Shown piece by piece: positions 8,111 through 17,062 of a DNA stretch of 64,000 nt. Each line of letters starts with the position of its first letter. Position 1 is the stretch's first letter. The stretch lies in NCBI RefSeq assembly GCF_005930495.1, contig NZ_SJEX01000007.1, forward strand, positions 47,008-111,007, in the 5' to 3' direction. A program made the position numbers and the translations under genes. This DNA is from Modestobacter excelsi (GTDB lineage: Bacteria; Actinomycetota; Actinomycetes; Mycobacteriales; Geodermatophilaceae). Below the pieces are notes generated by a model. It made no database searches and was not told where the DNA came from. It saw nothing but the letters and a program-made list of their open reading frames with translations.

Positions 8111-9918
8111 TGTCCCGGCCGTGGGCGCGGTTCGACGACCTGAGCCGCGGCGAGGCCCTGCTCTGCCCGACCCCGCACCGGGTGCTCACGACGACCCGGT
8201 CGGAGGAGGTCGCCGGCCTGCTGCAGCAGGTGCACGACGAGACCGCAGCCGGGAGCTGGGCCTACGGGTTCGTCTCCTACGAGGCGGCCCAGGGCCTGGA
8301 CCCGCGGCTGCCGGGCGGCTGGACCCCCGGGCAGCCACCGCTGGTGTGGTTCGGCCTGTGCGGCGAACCGGCGCGCGTGGACCCGCTGACCGGGTCCGCA
8401 CCTGCGACGGGGCCGGCCGGCCCCTGGCGTCCGGACTGGACGGCGGCCGACCACGCGCGCGCCGTCGCGATCGTCCGCGAGCAGATCGCCGCCGGTGAGA
8501 CCTACCAGTGCAACCTCACCGACCGGCTCCGGTCGACCGTGACCGGCGACCTCGAGGCGCTCTACTCCCGCCTGGCGCTCGCCCAGCGCGGCGCCTACAA
8601 CGCCCTGATCGACCTCGGCCGGCACGTGGTGGCCAGCGCCAGCCCTGAGCTGTTCTTCGAGTGGGTGGGCGACCAGGTGCGCACCCGCCCGATGAAGGGC
8701 ACCGCTCCCCGTGGCCGGACGACCGCGGAGGACGAGGAGCAGCGCCGGGCACTGCGCGCCAGCGGCAAGGAGCAGGCCGAGAACATCATGATCGTTGATT
8801 TGCTGCGCAACGACCTCGGCCGGGTGGCCGAGGTCGGCGGCGTCACCGTGGACGAGCTGCTCGCCGTCGAGCGGTACCCGACCGTCTGGCAGATGACCTC
8901 GCAGGTCAGCGCACGGATCCGGCCGGACGTCGGGCTGCCGGAGCTGTTCGGCGCGCTCTTCCCCTGCGGCTCGGTCACCGGCGCGCCCAAGCAGCGGACC
9001 ATGCAGCTGATCCGCGAGCTGGAGCCGACGCCCCGCGGCGTGTACTGCGGCGCGATCGGGCTCGTCGCTCCGCCGGGCGCGCCCTTCCGGGCCCGGTTCA
9101 GCGTCGCGATCCGGACGGTCGTGGTCGACCGGGCTCTCGGCGAGGCCGTCTACGGCGCCGGCGGGGGCATCACCTGGGGATCGGACCCCGCCCGGGAACG
9201 GGCCGAGCTGCTCGCCAAGGCAGCCGTGCTCGGTCACGACACCGGCGACCACCAGCTCGTGGAGACGCTTGCCCACCTCCCGACCAGCGGGCCCCGCAAC
9301 CTCGACCGTCATCTCGCCCGGATGGCCGACTCGGCCGCCTGGTTCGGCTTCCGGTTCGACCGCGAGGCCCTGCCGGAGCTGATCCGGCAGGCCGTCGCCG
9401 GGCGCGCGGACCCGGCGCGCGTGCGGGTGCTGCTGGACCGGACGGGCGACGTCGGCATCGAGGTGGGTGACCTCCCCCCGGTGGCCCCCGGCCCGGTCGG
9501 ACTGGTGGTGGACCACGAGCCGGTGGACGCGGCCAGCCCCTGGCTGCAGCACAAGACGACGCGCCGCGACCCCTACCGGGCCCGAGCGCTCCGGCACCCG
9601 GAGGCCGACGACGTCGTCCTGGTCAACCAGCGCGGCGAGCTGACCGAGACGACCATCGCGAACCTCGCCGTCCGCCTCGACGGCCGGTGGTGGACGCCGC
9701 CGACCTCCTCCGGCTGCCTCCCCGGGGTCGAGCGCGGTCGCCTGCTGGACCTCGGCCGCCTGTCCGAACGCGTCCTGCACGTCGACGACCTCGCCGTCGC
9801 CGAGGGGCTCGCGGTGCTCAGCTCGCTGCGGGGCTGGCGGGCAGCGCAGCTGGTCCCCCGTCCGGGGTGGTCGCTCGGGGACCGGCACGGGCGGGAGGTC
9901 TCCCGTGCCGCCAGGTGA
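8110..9918 (+). CDS. pabB: aminodeoxychorismate synthase component I fused to aminodeoxychorismate lyase
   Basis: 602 aa starting in the TGATG junction with folD. The N-terminal ~370 residues are a chorismate-binding PabB domain (YQCNLTDRL, RTRPMKGTAPRG with the family Lys, IVDLLRNDLGRV, PCGSVTGAPK, GIGLV-like CGAIGLVAP). The C-terminal ~220 residues are a class IV PLP-type lyase, PabC-like (KTTRRDPYRA with the PLP Lys, VNQRGELTETTIANLAV, SGCLPGV). Together they make 4-aminobenzoate for folate. No PabA glutamine amidotransferase is in the window. Its place inside a C1-oxidation run suggests that folate supply is co-expressed with folate-dependent catabolism. Confidence 0.9.
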   Translation: MSRPWARFDDLSRGEALLCPTPHRVLTTTRSEEVAGLLQQVHDETAAGSWAYGFVSYEAAQGLDPRLPGGWTPGQPPLVWFGLCGEPARVDPLTGSAPATGPAGPWRPDWTAADHARAVAIVREQIAAGETYQCNLTDRLRSTVTGDLEALYSRLALAQRGAYNALIDLGRHVVASASPELFFEWVGDQVRTRPMKGTAPRGRTTAEDEEQRRALRASGKEQAENIMIVDLLRNDLGRVAEVGGVTVDELLAVERYPTVWQMTSQVSARIRPDVGLPELFGALFPCGSVTGAPKQRTMQLIRELEPTPRGVYCGAIGLVAPPGAPFRARFSVAIRTVVVDRALGEAVYGAGGGITWGSDPARERAELLAKAAVLGHDTGDHQLVETLAHLPTSGPRNLDRHLARMADSAAWFGFRFDREALPELIRQAVAGRADPARVRVLLDRTGDVGIEVGDLPPVAPGPVGLVVDHEPVDAASPWLQHKTTRRDPYRARALRHPEADDVVLVNQRGELTETTIANLAVRLDGRWWTPPTSSGCLPGVERGRLLDLGRLSERVLHVDDLAVAEGLAVLSSLRGWRAAQLVPRPGWSLGDRHGREVSRAAR

Positions 9919-10534
9919 GGAGCTCGACGGACAGCCGATCGGCGAGTTCCTCGCCCAGCTCTCGGCGCGGCTGCCGGCTCCCGGGGCGGGCGCGACGGCC
10001 GCTCTCGAGGCCGCGCTGTCCGCCTCGCTGGTCGGGATGGTCGGCCGGTTCACCACGGACGAGCAGCACGCCGGCCTGATCAGGGAGATCACCGCGGCCG
10101 CCGATGCCCAGCGGGACGCGTGCCTGGAGGCCGCCGCGGCCGACGAGGCGGCCTTCTCGGCCGTGGCCGCGGCGATGAAGCTGCCCCGGGACACGGCCGA
10201 GGAGCAGGGGTCCCGCCGCCGGGCTCTGGGCGCCGCGCAGCAGGAGGCGGCTCAGCCGCCCCGCCGGGTCATCGAGTCGGCCGTCGAGCTGGTGTCGCTG
10301 GCCGAACGGCTGCTGCCGATCGCGAACCGGAACCTCATCAGCGACGTCGCCGCGATCACCGCCGCCGCGCGCGCTGCGGCCAGCACCGCACGGCTCGCCG
10401 TCGAGACGAACCTCCCCGGCATCGAGGACGACGCGGCGCGCGGCGAGCTGGGCGCGGTCGTCGCGGTGGTGGACGATCTGGCCCGACGGGCGGACGCGGT
10501 CGAGGCGTCGGTGCGGGCGACGTTGCGGCGCTGA
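9905..10534 (+). CDS. fchA: methenyl-THF cyclohydrolase (cyclodeaminase family)
   Basis: 209 aa, GTG start 14 bases inside the end of pabBC. Helical FTCD_C/FchA fold: GEFLAQLSARLPAPGAGATAALEAALSASLVGMV near the N terminus is the conserved folate-binding core with the Pro-Ala-Pro-Gly-Gly-like turn, and RNLISDVAAITAAARAAA is the second conserved helix pair. It would convert methenyl-THF to 10-formyl-THF, duplicating the cyclohydrolase activity of FolD two genes upstream, as seen in serine-cycle and other C1 organisms. It converges on purU. Confidence 0.85.
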   Translation: MPPGEELDGQPIGEFLAQLSARLPAPGAGATAALEAALSASLVGMVGRFTTDEQHAGLIREITAAADAQRDACLEAAAADEAAFSAVAAAMKLPRDTAEEQGSRRRALGAAQQEAAQPPRRVIESAVELVSLAERLLPIANRNLISDVAAITAAARAAASTARLAVETNLPGIEDDAARGELGAVVAVVDDLARRADAVEASVRATLRR

Positions 10535-10549
10535 CCCCGGTCCGTCAGC
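10530..10549. terminator. short hairpin between fchA and purU
   Basis: GCTGAC and GTCAGC form a 6-bp stem around an 8-base loop in the 15-bp gap between convergent genes. It is weak for a terminator and overlaps the fchA stop codon. Confidence 0.4.
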
Positions 10550-11422
10550 TCACTCGAAGACGACGGTGCGGTTGCCGTGGATGATGACGCGGTTCTCGGT
10601 GTGCCAGCGGACCGCGTGCGCGAGGGCGCGGGTCTCGGCCTCCCGGCCGCGCGCGGCCAGCTGCTCCGGGCTCGACGAGTGGTCGACGCGCAGCATCTCC
10701 TGCTCGATGATCGGGCCCTCGTCGAGGTCCGCGGTGACGTAGTGCGCGGTCGCCCCGATGAACTTCACGCCCCGGGCATGCGCCTGGTGGTACGGGCGGG
10801 CGCCCTTGAAGCTCGGCAGCATCGAGTGGTGGATGTTGATCGCCCGTCCCCCCAGCTGCCGGCACAGGTCGTCGGACAGGATCTGCATGTACCGGGCCAG
10901 GACCACCAGCTCGACCCGCTCCTCGCGGACGATGTCCAGCAGCGCCGCCTCGGCCTCCGCCTTGGTCTCGCGGGTCACCGGGATGTGGTGGAACGGGACC
11001 CCGTAGAAGTCGGCGGTGTCCTTCAGCGTCGGGTGGTTGGACACGATGGCGACGACGTCGAGGTTCAGCTCGCCCACCGAGTTGCGGAAGAGCAGGTCGT
11101 TGAGGCAGTGCGCGTACTGGCTGACCATGATGAGCACGCGCTGACGTTCCGAGGCGTCGGCCAGTCGCCAGCTCATCCCGAAGCGCTGGGCCGTCTCCTC
11201 GAAGCTGCGGCGCAGCGCGGGGAGGTCCAGCGGTGCCCCGTCGACGTGCTTGAACTCCACGCGCATGTAGAACATGCCGCTGGAGAGGCTGTCGAACTGG
11301 TGGCTCTCCACGATCGTGCACTGCTCCTGCACGAGCAGTCCGGACACCGCGTGCACGATGCCTGGCGCATCCTGGCAGGACAGCACCAGGATGCCGTGCT
11401 GACCGTCGGCGGGCCGCGTCAT
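10550..11422 (-). CDS. purU: formyltetrahydrofolate deformylase (copy 1)
   Basis: 290 aa. N-terminal ACT domain (residues about 8-85, LVLSCQDAPGIVHAVSGLL) and C-terminal formyl-transferase fold with the catalytic triad motifs INIHHSMLPSFKGA (Asn, His) and TADLDEGPIIEQE (Asp). It hydrolyses 10-formyl-THF to formate and THF, so it releases the C1 unit and regenerates the folate acceptor needed by the demethylases. A second copy lies at 21220-22068. The two share all motifs but differ throughout, so this is an old paralogue pair rather than a recent duplication. Confidence 0.94.
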   Translation of the reverse strand: MTRPADGQHGILVLSCQDAPGIVHAVSGLLVQEQCTIVESHQFDSLSSGMFYMRVEFKHVDGAPLDLPALRRSFEETAQRFGMSWRLADASERQRVLIMVSQYAHCLNDLLFRNSVGELNLDVVAIVSNHPTLKDTADFYGVPFHHIPVTRETKAEAEAALLDIVREERVELVVLARYMQILSDDLCRQLGGRAINIHHSMLPSFKGARPYHQAHARGVKFIGATAHYVTADLDEGPIIEQEMLRVDHSSSPEQLAARGREAETRALAHAVRWHTENRVIIHGNRTVVFE

Positions 11423-11610
11423 GACTCCTCCACGGGACTCGGGTCGTTCTGGGGCGCGCCGCGCCGGGTGGCGCTGGTCACACGTCCGGGTGGACGTTAC
11501 GCACCAGGACCACCGCCTCCCAGTGGGCAGATGACCACTCCTGCCGGGCGTCGGGTGGTGACGGGCCGCGACAATCGACGTAGGCGCGCCACGGCCCGGC
11601 GCGCCCGCGG

Positions 11611-13281
11611 TCAGCCGCCCGGCGGCAGCACCGGGACCACCAGGTGCGAGTCGAAGCGGCCGCCGGTGTGCACGACGCTGCGGCCGACGTTCACCGTGTC
11701 GGTGTGCCGGGCGTAGGTCAGCGGCTCCGGGTAGCGCATCACGTCGCTGCCCTGCACGACCAGCAGCAGCTGCTCCCCCGCCTCGAAGCGGGTGCCCGAC
11801 GGCCAGACCTCGACGTCCAGCCGGGTCGGCTCACCGAGAGTGAGCGGCAGCGCCCGCCGGTGCGCCAGCACCGGCAGGAAGTCGGTGGAACGCTCCGGGT
11901 CGAGCTCCCGGTGCGAGGCGCGCAGCCAGCCGACCGCCACCGGCCCGTCCTCGAACTGCCCGTAGTAGGGGAACCCGACCTGGTTGCCCTCGGCGTCGAG
12001 CTTGAAGAGGGCGAGGAACACGTCCGCGTCCTCGGCCTCCTCGGCGGACACGTGCAGCACCGCCCGCACGTGGCCGACCAGCTGCACCGGCTCGGCGAAG
12101 GTGATCGCGAACGTGGCGCGGCGGGGCCCCAGGCCGCTGCCCAGCCCGTCGTAGCCGGCAGCGCCCCGCTCGTCGACCGGCTCCCAGCTCAGCGAGCCGG
12201 TGCCGGCATCGAGGTGGAGCTGCCGGTACTCGACGTCCTCGAGCGGCCACTCCCGGGCCTCCCGCCAGGTGCCCTCGTCGTACCGCTCGCGCACCTCGGC
12301 GCGGACCCGCGGCCAGGAGTCGACGTCGGTGTCCCGGTCGAGCAGGAACCGGTCGAAGAAGGCGCGCTGACGCTCGACGTTCTCCGGCTCGTAGTAGTAG
12401 GCCCACTTCTTCCGGCCGTGGACGTCGAGCCACTTCTGCTCCGACCCGATGCGCCGGAACCCCTCCAGCGTGCCGCGGGTGTGCAGCCCCTGGTCGGCCC
12501 AGCTGGCGACGACGAAGGCCGGCACCCGGATCGCCTCGAGGTCCGCGGCCTTGCTCGCCCAGAACTCGTCGAACCAGGGGTGCGCGGCCGTCTCGGCCGC
12601 CAGGTCCTCGATCTCCGTGGTGCTGGCCCCCCAGCGCTCCCAGATGTAGGGCCAGAAGGAGGTCTCCGGGATGCCGCCGTGCCGGGCCACCTCCCGGTAG
12701 GTGTCGTTCCACCCCTCCCACGGGTTGATCGCGGCCAGGTGCGGCGGGTCCAGCGCGGCGACTGACCACTGCAGGCTGGACAGGTAGGAGACCCCGGACA
12801 GGCCGACCTTCCCGGCGCTCCACGGCTGGGTGCCGGCCCACTCCACCAGGTCGGCGAAGGCCCGCGCCTCCTCCGGCGAGTGGTAGGTGGCCCGGCCCTC
12901 CGAGTACCAGGTGCCGGGCACGTCGACGAGCACGATGGCGTAGCCGTGCAGCACCCAGTACTCCGGGTCCGGCGCCTCGAAGGTGGTCAGGTCCCCGGTC
13001 CACTCCGGCCGCACGCCGCTGTTGGGGTAGATCTGGCCGATCGGGGCCGGGTTGTGCTTGCCGTAGGGCGACCAGCTCACCAGCGGTGCCGCCGGCACGT
13101 CGCTGTCGGGACGGTAGACGTCCACGTACATGACGTGCCCCTCGCTGCCGAACGGGACGGCGATGTCCTTCTCGACCACCATCCCGGGCCGGTTCTCGAA
13201 CCGGTGCTCGGGCGGGCGGCCACCGCGCGATGCCGGCGTGCTGCGCGGACCCCGGAAGAGGTACTCGGTCTCGTCGTGCAC
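11611..13281 (-). CDS. CocE/NonD family hydrolase (X-Pro dipeptidyl-peptidase-like)
   Basis: 556 aa from the GTG at 13281 with GAGGA upstream. N-terminal S15-type alpha/beta-hydrolase domain: VYRPDSDVPAAPLV, then the nucleophile elbow VGLSGVSYLSS near residue 155, and HPWFDEFW/VPAFVVASWADQGLH with the acid; the C-terminal third (after about 340) is the beta-jelly-roll seen in cocaine esterase-type enzymes. Acts on esters or amides of unknown structure. Last gene of the ADH > ALDH > hydrolase run, so it may release an alcohol that the two dehydrogenases then oxidise. Confidence 0.87.
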   Translation of the reverse strand: MHDETEYLFRGPRSTPASRGGRPPEHRFENRPGMVVEKDIAVPFGSEGHVMYVDVYRPDSDVPAAPLVSWSPYGKHNPAPIGQIYPNSGVRPEWTGDLTTFEAPDPEYWVLHGYAIVLVDVPGTWYSEGRATYHSPEEARAFADLVEWAGTQPWSAGKVGLSGVSYLSSLQWSVAALDPPHLAAINPWEGWNDTYREVARHGGIPETSFWPYIWERWGASTTEIEDLAAETAAHPWFDEFWASKAADLEAIRVPAFVVASWADQGLHTRGTLEGFRRIGSEQKWLDVHGRKKWAYYYEPENVERQRAFFDRFLLDRDTDVDSWPRVRAEVRERYDEGTWREAREWPLEDVEYRQLHLDAGTGSLSWEPVDERGAAGYDGLGSGLGPRRATFAITFAEPVQLVGHVRAVLHVSAEEAEDADVFLALFKLDAEGNQVGFPYYGQFEDGPVAVGWLRASHRELDPERSTDFLPVLAHRRALPLTLGEPTRLDVEVWPSGTRFEAGEQLLLVVQGSDVMRYPEPLTYARHTDTVNVGRSVVHTGGRFDSHLVVPVLPPGG

Positions 13282-13322
13282 GGAAGTCCTCGGTCTCCGT
13301 CCTCTGTCCGCGGGCCGGGGGG

Positions 13323-14831
13323 TCAGTGGGCCATCGCGGCGAGGGCCTCGGGGTCGATGGTCGCGATGGCCCGGGTGTCCTGGAAGGCACGCACGCCCTC
13401 GATGCCCTGCTCGCGGCCCATGCCCGACTGCCGGACGCCGCCGAAGGGAGCACGCAGGTCCAGCCGGGTGGCGCCGTGGTCGTTGACCCAGACGTAGCCG
13501 CACGCGAGCTGCGAGCCGATGCGCTGGGCGGTGTCCGGGTCCGCCGTCCACACCGAGCCGCACAGGCCGCCCCACGTGTCGTTGGCAGCAGCGACGGCCT
13601 CGTCCTCGGAGTCGAAGGGGAGGATCGGGATGACCGGTCCGAACTGCTCCTGCGTGACGACCCGCAGCGACGGGTCGGGGTCGATCACGAGGGCCGGGCG
13701 CAGGAAGTTGCCGCCGGCCAACTCCCCGTCAGGCAGCTGGCCGTACTCGCGGACCTCGGCACCGGCGTCCTTGGCCTCCTGCACGATCTCCTGCACGAAC
13801 GCCTTCTGGGCCGCCTGGTGCAGCGGGCCCATCGTGGTGCCCTCGGCCAGGCCGTGGCCGAGCCGCACGGCCTCCAGCCGCGCCTCCAGACCCGTCACCA
13901 GCTCGTCCAGGCGGGACCGGTGCACGTACACCCGCTTGGCGGCCATGCAGATCTGCCCGGTCGTGTCGAAGATGCCGGCGAACAGCCGGTCGAGGTGCGT
14001 GTCGTCGATGACCGCGTCCTCGGTGACGATCGCCGCGTCGTTGCCGCCGAGCTCGAGCGTCACGCGGGTGAGGTTCTTCGACGCCATCTCCATCATCCGC
14101 TTGCCGCCGTTGACACTGCCGGTGAAGCAGACCTTGGCGACGTCGGCGTTCTGGATCAGGCCGGCCATGTCCTCGTCCCGACCGGTGACGACGTTCAGCA
14201 CGCCCGGCGGCAGCTTCTCCGCGATCCGCTGCACGACGCGGGCCGTGGCCAGCGGCGCCGACGGCGGCGGCTTCACGATGGCGGTGTTGCCGGCCAGCAG
14301 GGCGTGCGGCAGCGCGGCGCCGAGGATCGCGATCGGCCAGTTGAACGGCACGATGACGGTGACCACGCCCAGCGGCTGGTGGCCGACCTGCGTCGTCACC
14401 GGGATGCCGGGAGCCGGCTGGAGCACCTTGCCGCTGTCGACCTCGTCGGCCAGACCCAGCGCCAGCTGCCACCGCAGCTCGAAGACCAGGGCGTCGATCC
14501 ACGCCTCCATCCGGATCTTGCCGTTCTCCTGCGACAGGATCGCCGCGTCGGTGTCCCGGTCGTCCGCGATGCCGGCGATCGCCTCCGCCATGGCGCGGGC
14601 CCGCTCCTGCGGCGACAACGCCGCCCACGCGGGGAACGCGGCCTTCGCCGCGGCCACCGCGTCCGCCACGTCCTCCACCGAGGCCGCAGCGGCCTCGCCG
14701 ACGACCACGCCCGGCTTGGCCGGGTCCGCGACCTGCAGGACATCGGCGGTGGAGCGCTCCTCGCCGCCGATGAACAACCCGGTCCGGACGGTCTGGGCGG
14801 TCTGGTCGCCTGCTGTCTGGGTGCTCGTCAT
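13323..14831 (-). CDS. NAD(P)-dependent aldehyde dehydrogenase
   Basis: 502 aa from the ATG at 14831 preceded by GGAGGGGAACGAC. Full-length ALDH superfamily member: substrate/cofactor segment VIVPFNWPIAILG, KPPPSAPL, CFTGSVNGGKRMM, catalytic Glu in TLELGGND, catalytic Cys in TTGQICMAAKRV, and the C-terminal FGGVRQSGMGREQG. Oxidises an aldehyde to its acid, presumably the product of the upstream alcohol dehydrogenase. The specific aldehyde cannot be deduced; an aryl or aliphatic substrate would both fit. Confidence 0.92.
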   Translation of the reverse strand: MTSTQTAGDQTAQTVRTGLFIGGEERSTADVLQVADPAKPGVVVGEAAAASVEDVADAVAAAKAAFPAWAALSPQERARAMAEAIAGIADDRDTDAAILSQENGKIRMEAWIDALVFELRWQLALGLADEVDSGKVLQPAPGIPVTTQVGHQPLGVVTVIVPFNWPIAILGAALPHALLAGNTAIVKPPPSAPLATARVVQRIAEKLPPGVLNVVTGRDEDMAGLIQNADVAKVCFTGSVNGGKRMMEMASKNLTRVTLELGGNDAAIVTEDAVIDDTHLDRLFAGIFDTTGQICMAAKRVYVHRSRLDELVTGLEARLEAVRLGHGLAEGTTMGPLHQAAQKAFVQEIVQEAKDAGAEVREYGQLPDGELAGGNFLRPALVIDPDPSLRVVTQEQFGPVIPILPFDSEDEAVAAANDTWGGLCGSVWTADPDTAQRIGSQLACGYVWVNDHGATRLDLRAPFGGVRQSGMGREQGIEGVRAFQDTRAIATIDPEALAAMAH

Positions 14832-14948
14832 GTCGTTCCCCTCCGTTGGGTCCCGTTTCCGCGCCACGTCCTACCGGGCGCGCCCGGCACTGCTCGTGCC
14901 CTGAGCGTCCGACCTCCATGCCCGGGGCACCAGGGACATCTGTCCTGT

Positions 14949-16085
14949 TCAGGAGCCCCGGTGCGGGTCGGCGTCGGCGGTCTCGAAGCGCAGCACGGGC
15001 TTGATCGTGGTGCCGGCGGCGGAATCGGCGAAGGCCTGCTCGATGTCGGCGAAGTCGTAGGAGGTGACGAGCCGGTCGAAGGGGAACCGGCCCTGCCGCC
15101 AGAGCTCGATCAGCTGCGGGATGAACGTCTGCGGGACCGCGTCGCCCTCGATGATCATCTGCAGTCGCCAGCCCCGGGTCATCGACAGGCCGGTCTCGAA
15201 CGCCGTCTCCTCACCGGGCGCCTGGGCGCCGACGACCCCGACGGTGCCGCGGATGGCCAGGGAGTCCGCGGCTGCCCGCAGGACCGCCGCCACCCCGGTC
15301 GTCTCGAGGGCGAAGTCCACCCCCTGCCCGCCGGTGAGCTCCGTGATGCGCTCGGCCGCGCCGCCGTCCCGCGCGTCGACGACGTCGGTCGCCCCGAGCT
15401 CCTCCGCCAGCGCCAGGCGTTCCGGGACGACGTCCACCGCGACGATCCGGGTGCAGCCGATCGCCCGCGCGGCCAGCACGGCGGACAGCCCCACCGCTCC
15501 CGCGCCGAACACGGCGATGCTCGACCCGGCGGGCGGGCGCAGCGAGTTCATCACGGCGCCCGCACCGGTCTGGATCCCGCAGCCGAGGGGTCCCATCAGC
15601 TCGAGCGGGACGTCCGAGCGGATCGGGACCACCGACCGGGCCTGCACGTTGGCCTGGCGGGAGAACGAGGACTGGCCGAAGAAGTGGGAGGAGACCTGCC
15701 CGCCGTCCCGGTCCTGCAGCGCGGTGGACCCGTCGGGCCGGGTGCCCCCGAAGTTGCGCGCGTACAGGTCCGCGCAGTAGGTGCTGTCCCCCGCCAGGCA
15801 CTGCCGGCACCGGCCGCAGGTGTTCACCGAGAGGACGACGTGATCACCGACCGCCACCCCGACCACCGCGTCCCCGACCGCCTCGACGATGCCGGAGCCC
15901 TCGTGCCCGAGCACGGCGGGCAGCGGCGTGGGGTAGGTCTGCTCGCGCACGACCGCGTCGGTGTGGCACACGCCGGCGCCGACCAGCCGGACCCGGACCT
16001 CGTCCGGGCGGGGTTCGTCGAGCTCGACCTGCTCGATCAGGAAGGGGCCGTCCTTCTCCCGGACGACGGCTGCTTCGGTCAGCAT
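14949..16085 (-). CDS. zinc-dependent alcohol dehydrogenase (aryl-alcohol type)
   Basis: 378 aa from the ATG after AGAGGAGAGG. Medium-chain dehydrogenase with catalytic zinc ligands (GAGVCHTD, GHEGSGIVE), the four-Cys structural zinc lobe CGRCRQCLAGDSTYC, and a Rossmann motif FGAGAVGLSAV followed by an Asp (VAVDVV) that indicates NAD preference. Closest in pattern to aryl-alcohol/benzyl-alcohol dehydrogenases (XylB/AdhB-like). First gene of the three-gene run with ALDH and a CocE-type hydrolase. Confidence 0.9.
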   Translation of the reverse strand: MLTEAAVVREKDGPFLIEQVELDEPRPDEVRVRLVGAGVCHTDAVVREQTYPTPLPAVLGHEGSGIVEAVGDAVVGVAVGDHVVLSVNTCGRCRQCLAGDSTYCADLYARNFGGTRPDGSTALQDRDGGQVSSHFFGQSSFSRQANVQARSVVPIRSDVPLELMGPLGCGIQTGAGAVMNSLRPPAGSSIAVFGAGAVGLSAVLAARAIGCTRIVAVDVVPERLALAEELGATDVVDARDGGAAERITELTGGQGVDFALETTGVAAVLRAAADSLAIRGTVGVVGAQAPGEETAFETGLSMTRGWRLQMIIEGDAVPQTFIPQLIELWRQGRFPFDRLVTSYDFADIEQAFADSAAGTTIKPVLRFETADADPHRGS

Positions 16086-16208
16086 CGGTGCCTCTCCTCT
16101 GCCCTCGCGGTCGGTCCCGCACCGGTGCGCCGGCGACCGTCCCTCGATCATGCCCAACGCACCCGCTCCCCACGACACGGGCGAGCGGAACCAGGACCCG
16201 ACCCGGCG

Positions 16209-16238
16209 CGGTCCCGGTGGCCGGGGCCACCGGGACCG
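16209..16238 (-). terminator. strong hairpin terminator
   Basis: A 14-bp perfect stem (CGGTCCCGGTGGCC paired with GGCCACCGGGACCG) with a 2-base nominal loop follows the pseudogene at 16256 on the minus strand. It would insulate the ADH operon from upstream read-through. Confidence 0.7.
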
Positions 16239-16255
16239 TCCAGCGGGGGCCGACG

Positions 16256-17062
16256 TCAGACGACGTCGGTCTCCTGTGCCTGCCGGATGAGCTCGGCGTC
16301 GTACCAGGTGAGGAGACCGGCAGCCTGCAGCCGGACGACGTCGTCGGTCACCTTCGTGACGTGGTCGCGGTGGCTGCTGTACAGCTCGCCGAGCCGCGCC
16401 GGGTCGAAGGGCACCTCGTAGCCGGCGATGTAGCAGAACGAGGCGCCGGTCGCGGTGCCGAACCAGGTGCTGGTCGGCACGTCGAGGAACGGCGAGCGCA
16501 GCCCGCCCTGCACGTTGCCGAACTGCTCGAGCACCGGCGCACCGTTCTCCACGACGATGGGGTTCGACCGCGGCGGCGCCACGCCGTCGCGGACCCAGCG
16601 GTCGAGGTCGTGCAGCGCCGCGTCGAAGAAGATGGAGCTCGGGAACCGGCTGCGCGGACCCTCGTTGCACGCCTGCGGCGGCACGTCACGGCCTGCTGCG
16701 ACGATGTCCTCCGACGACGCCGAGGAGTACAGCTCGAAGGGCGTGGCGTGCCCGGCGCCGGCCATCTCGTAGTGGCGGAACTGGTCGCCCGGGACGTCGC
16801 TGTCGGGGCGCCGGGAGCCGATGCTGCGCAGGTGGTCCGACTGCGACATCAGCTGGATCACCGGCACGCCGATGCCGTAGAGGTCGCGCCGCGGGTCCTC
16901 TGCCGGTGGCGCGGGCTCGCACTGGTTCATCGGGTAGGCCCCGGCGAAGGCGCCGCCGGCGACGCCGAGCAGGTAACCGTCGTAGGTGGGGGCGCCCTGG
17001 GCGGCCACGACGAGCGGGTGGACGGCCTTCATGTAGTTGACGAGGTAGCCGCCGGTCTGGGA
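16256..17062 (-). pseudogene. 5'-truncated alpha/beta hydrolase (Abhydrolase_10 type)
   Basis: The frame encodes the C-terminal ~268 residues of an alpha/beta-hydrolase-domain protein: SQTGGYLVNYMKAVHP, VPVIQLMSQSDH, RPDSDVPGDQFRHYEMAGAGHAT, ACNEGPRSRFPSS, RSPFLDVPTSTWFG, SFCYIAGYEVPFD. Full-length members have about 200-250 more N-terminal residues with a signal peptide. Homology stops at the nucleophile elbow: the expected Gly-Trp before SQTGG is replaced by a Pro run, and 400 bp upstream holds no N-terminal half in any frame. It is therefore a remnant left by a deletion, unlikely to be active. Confidence 0.75.

Noticed and set aside
8186..8401. Small Arg-rich frames inside pabBC and other genes
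   Set aside because: They lie within strongly coding sequence, have no ribosome site and show frame-shifted composition.
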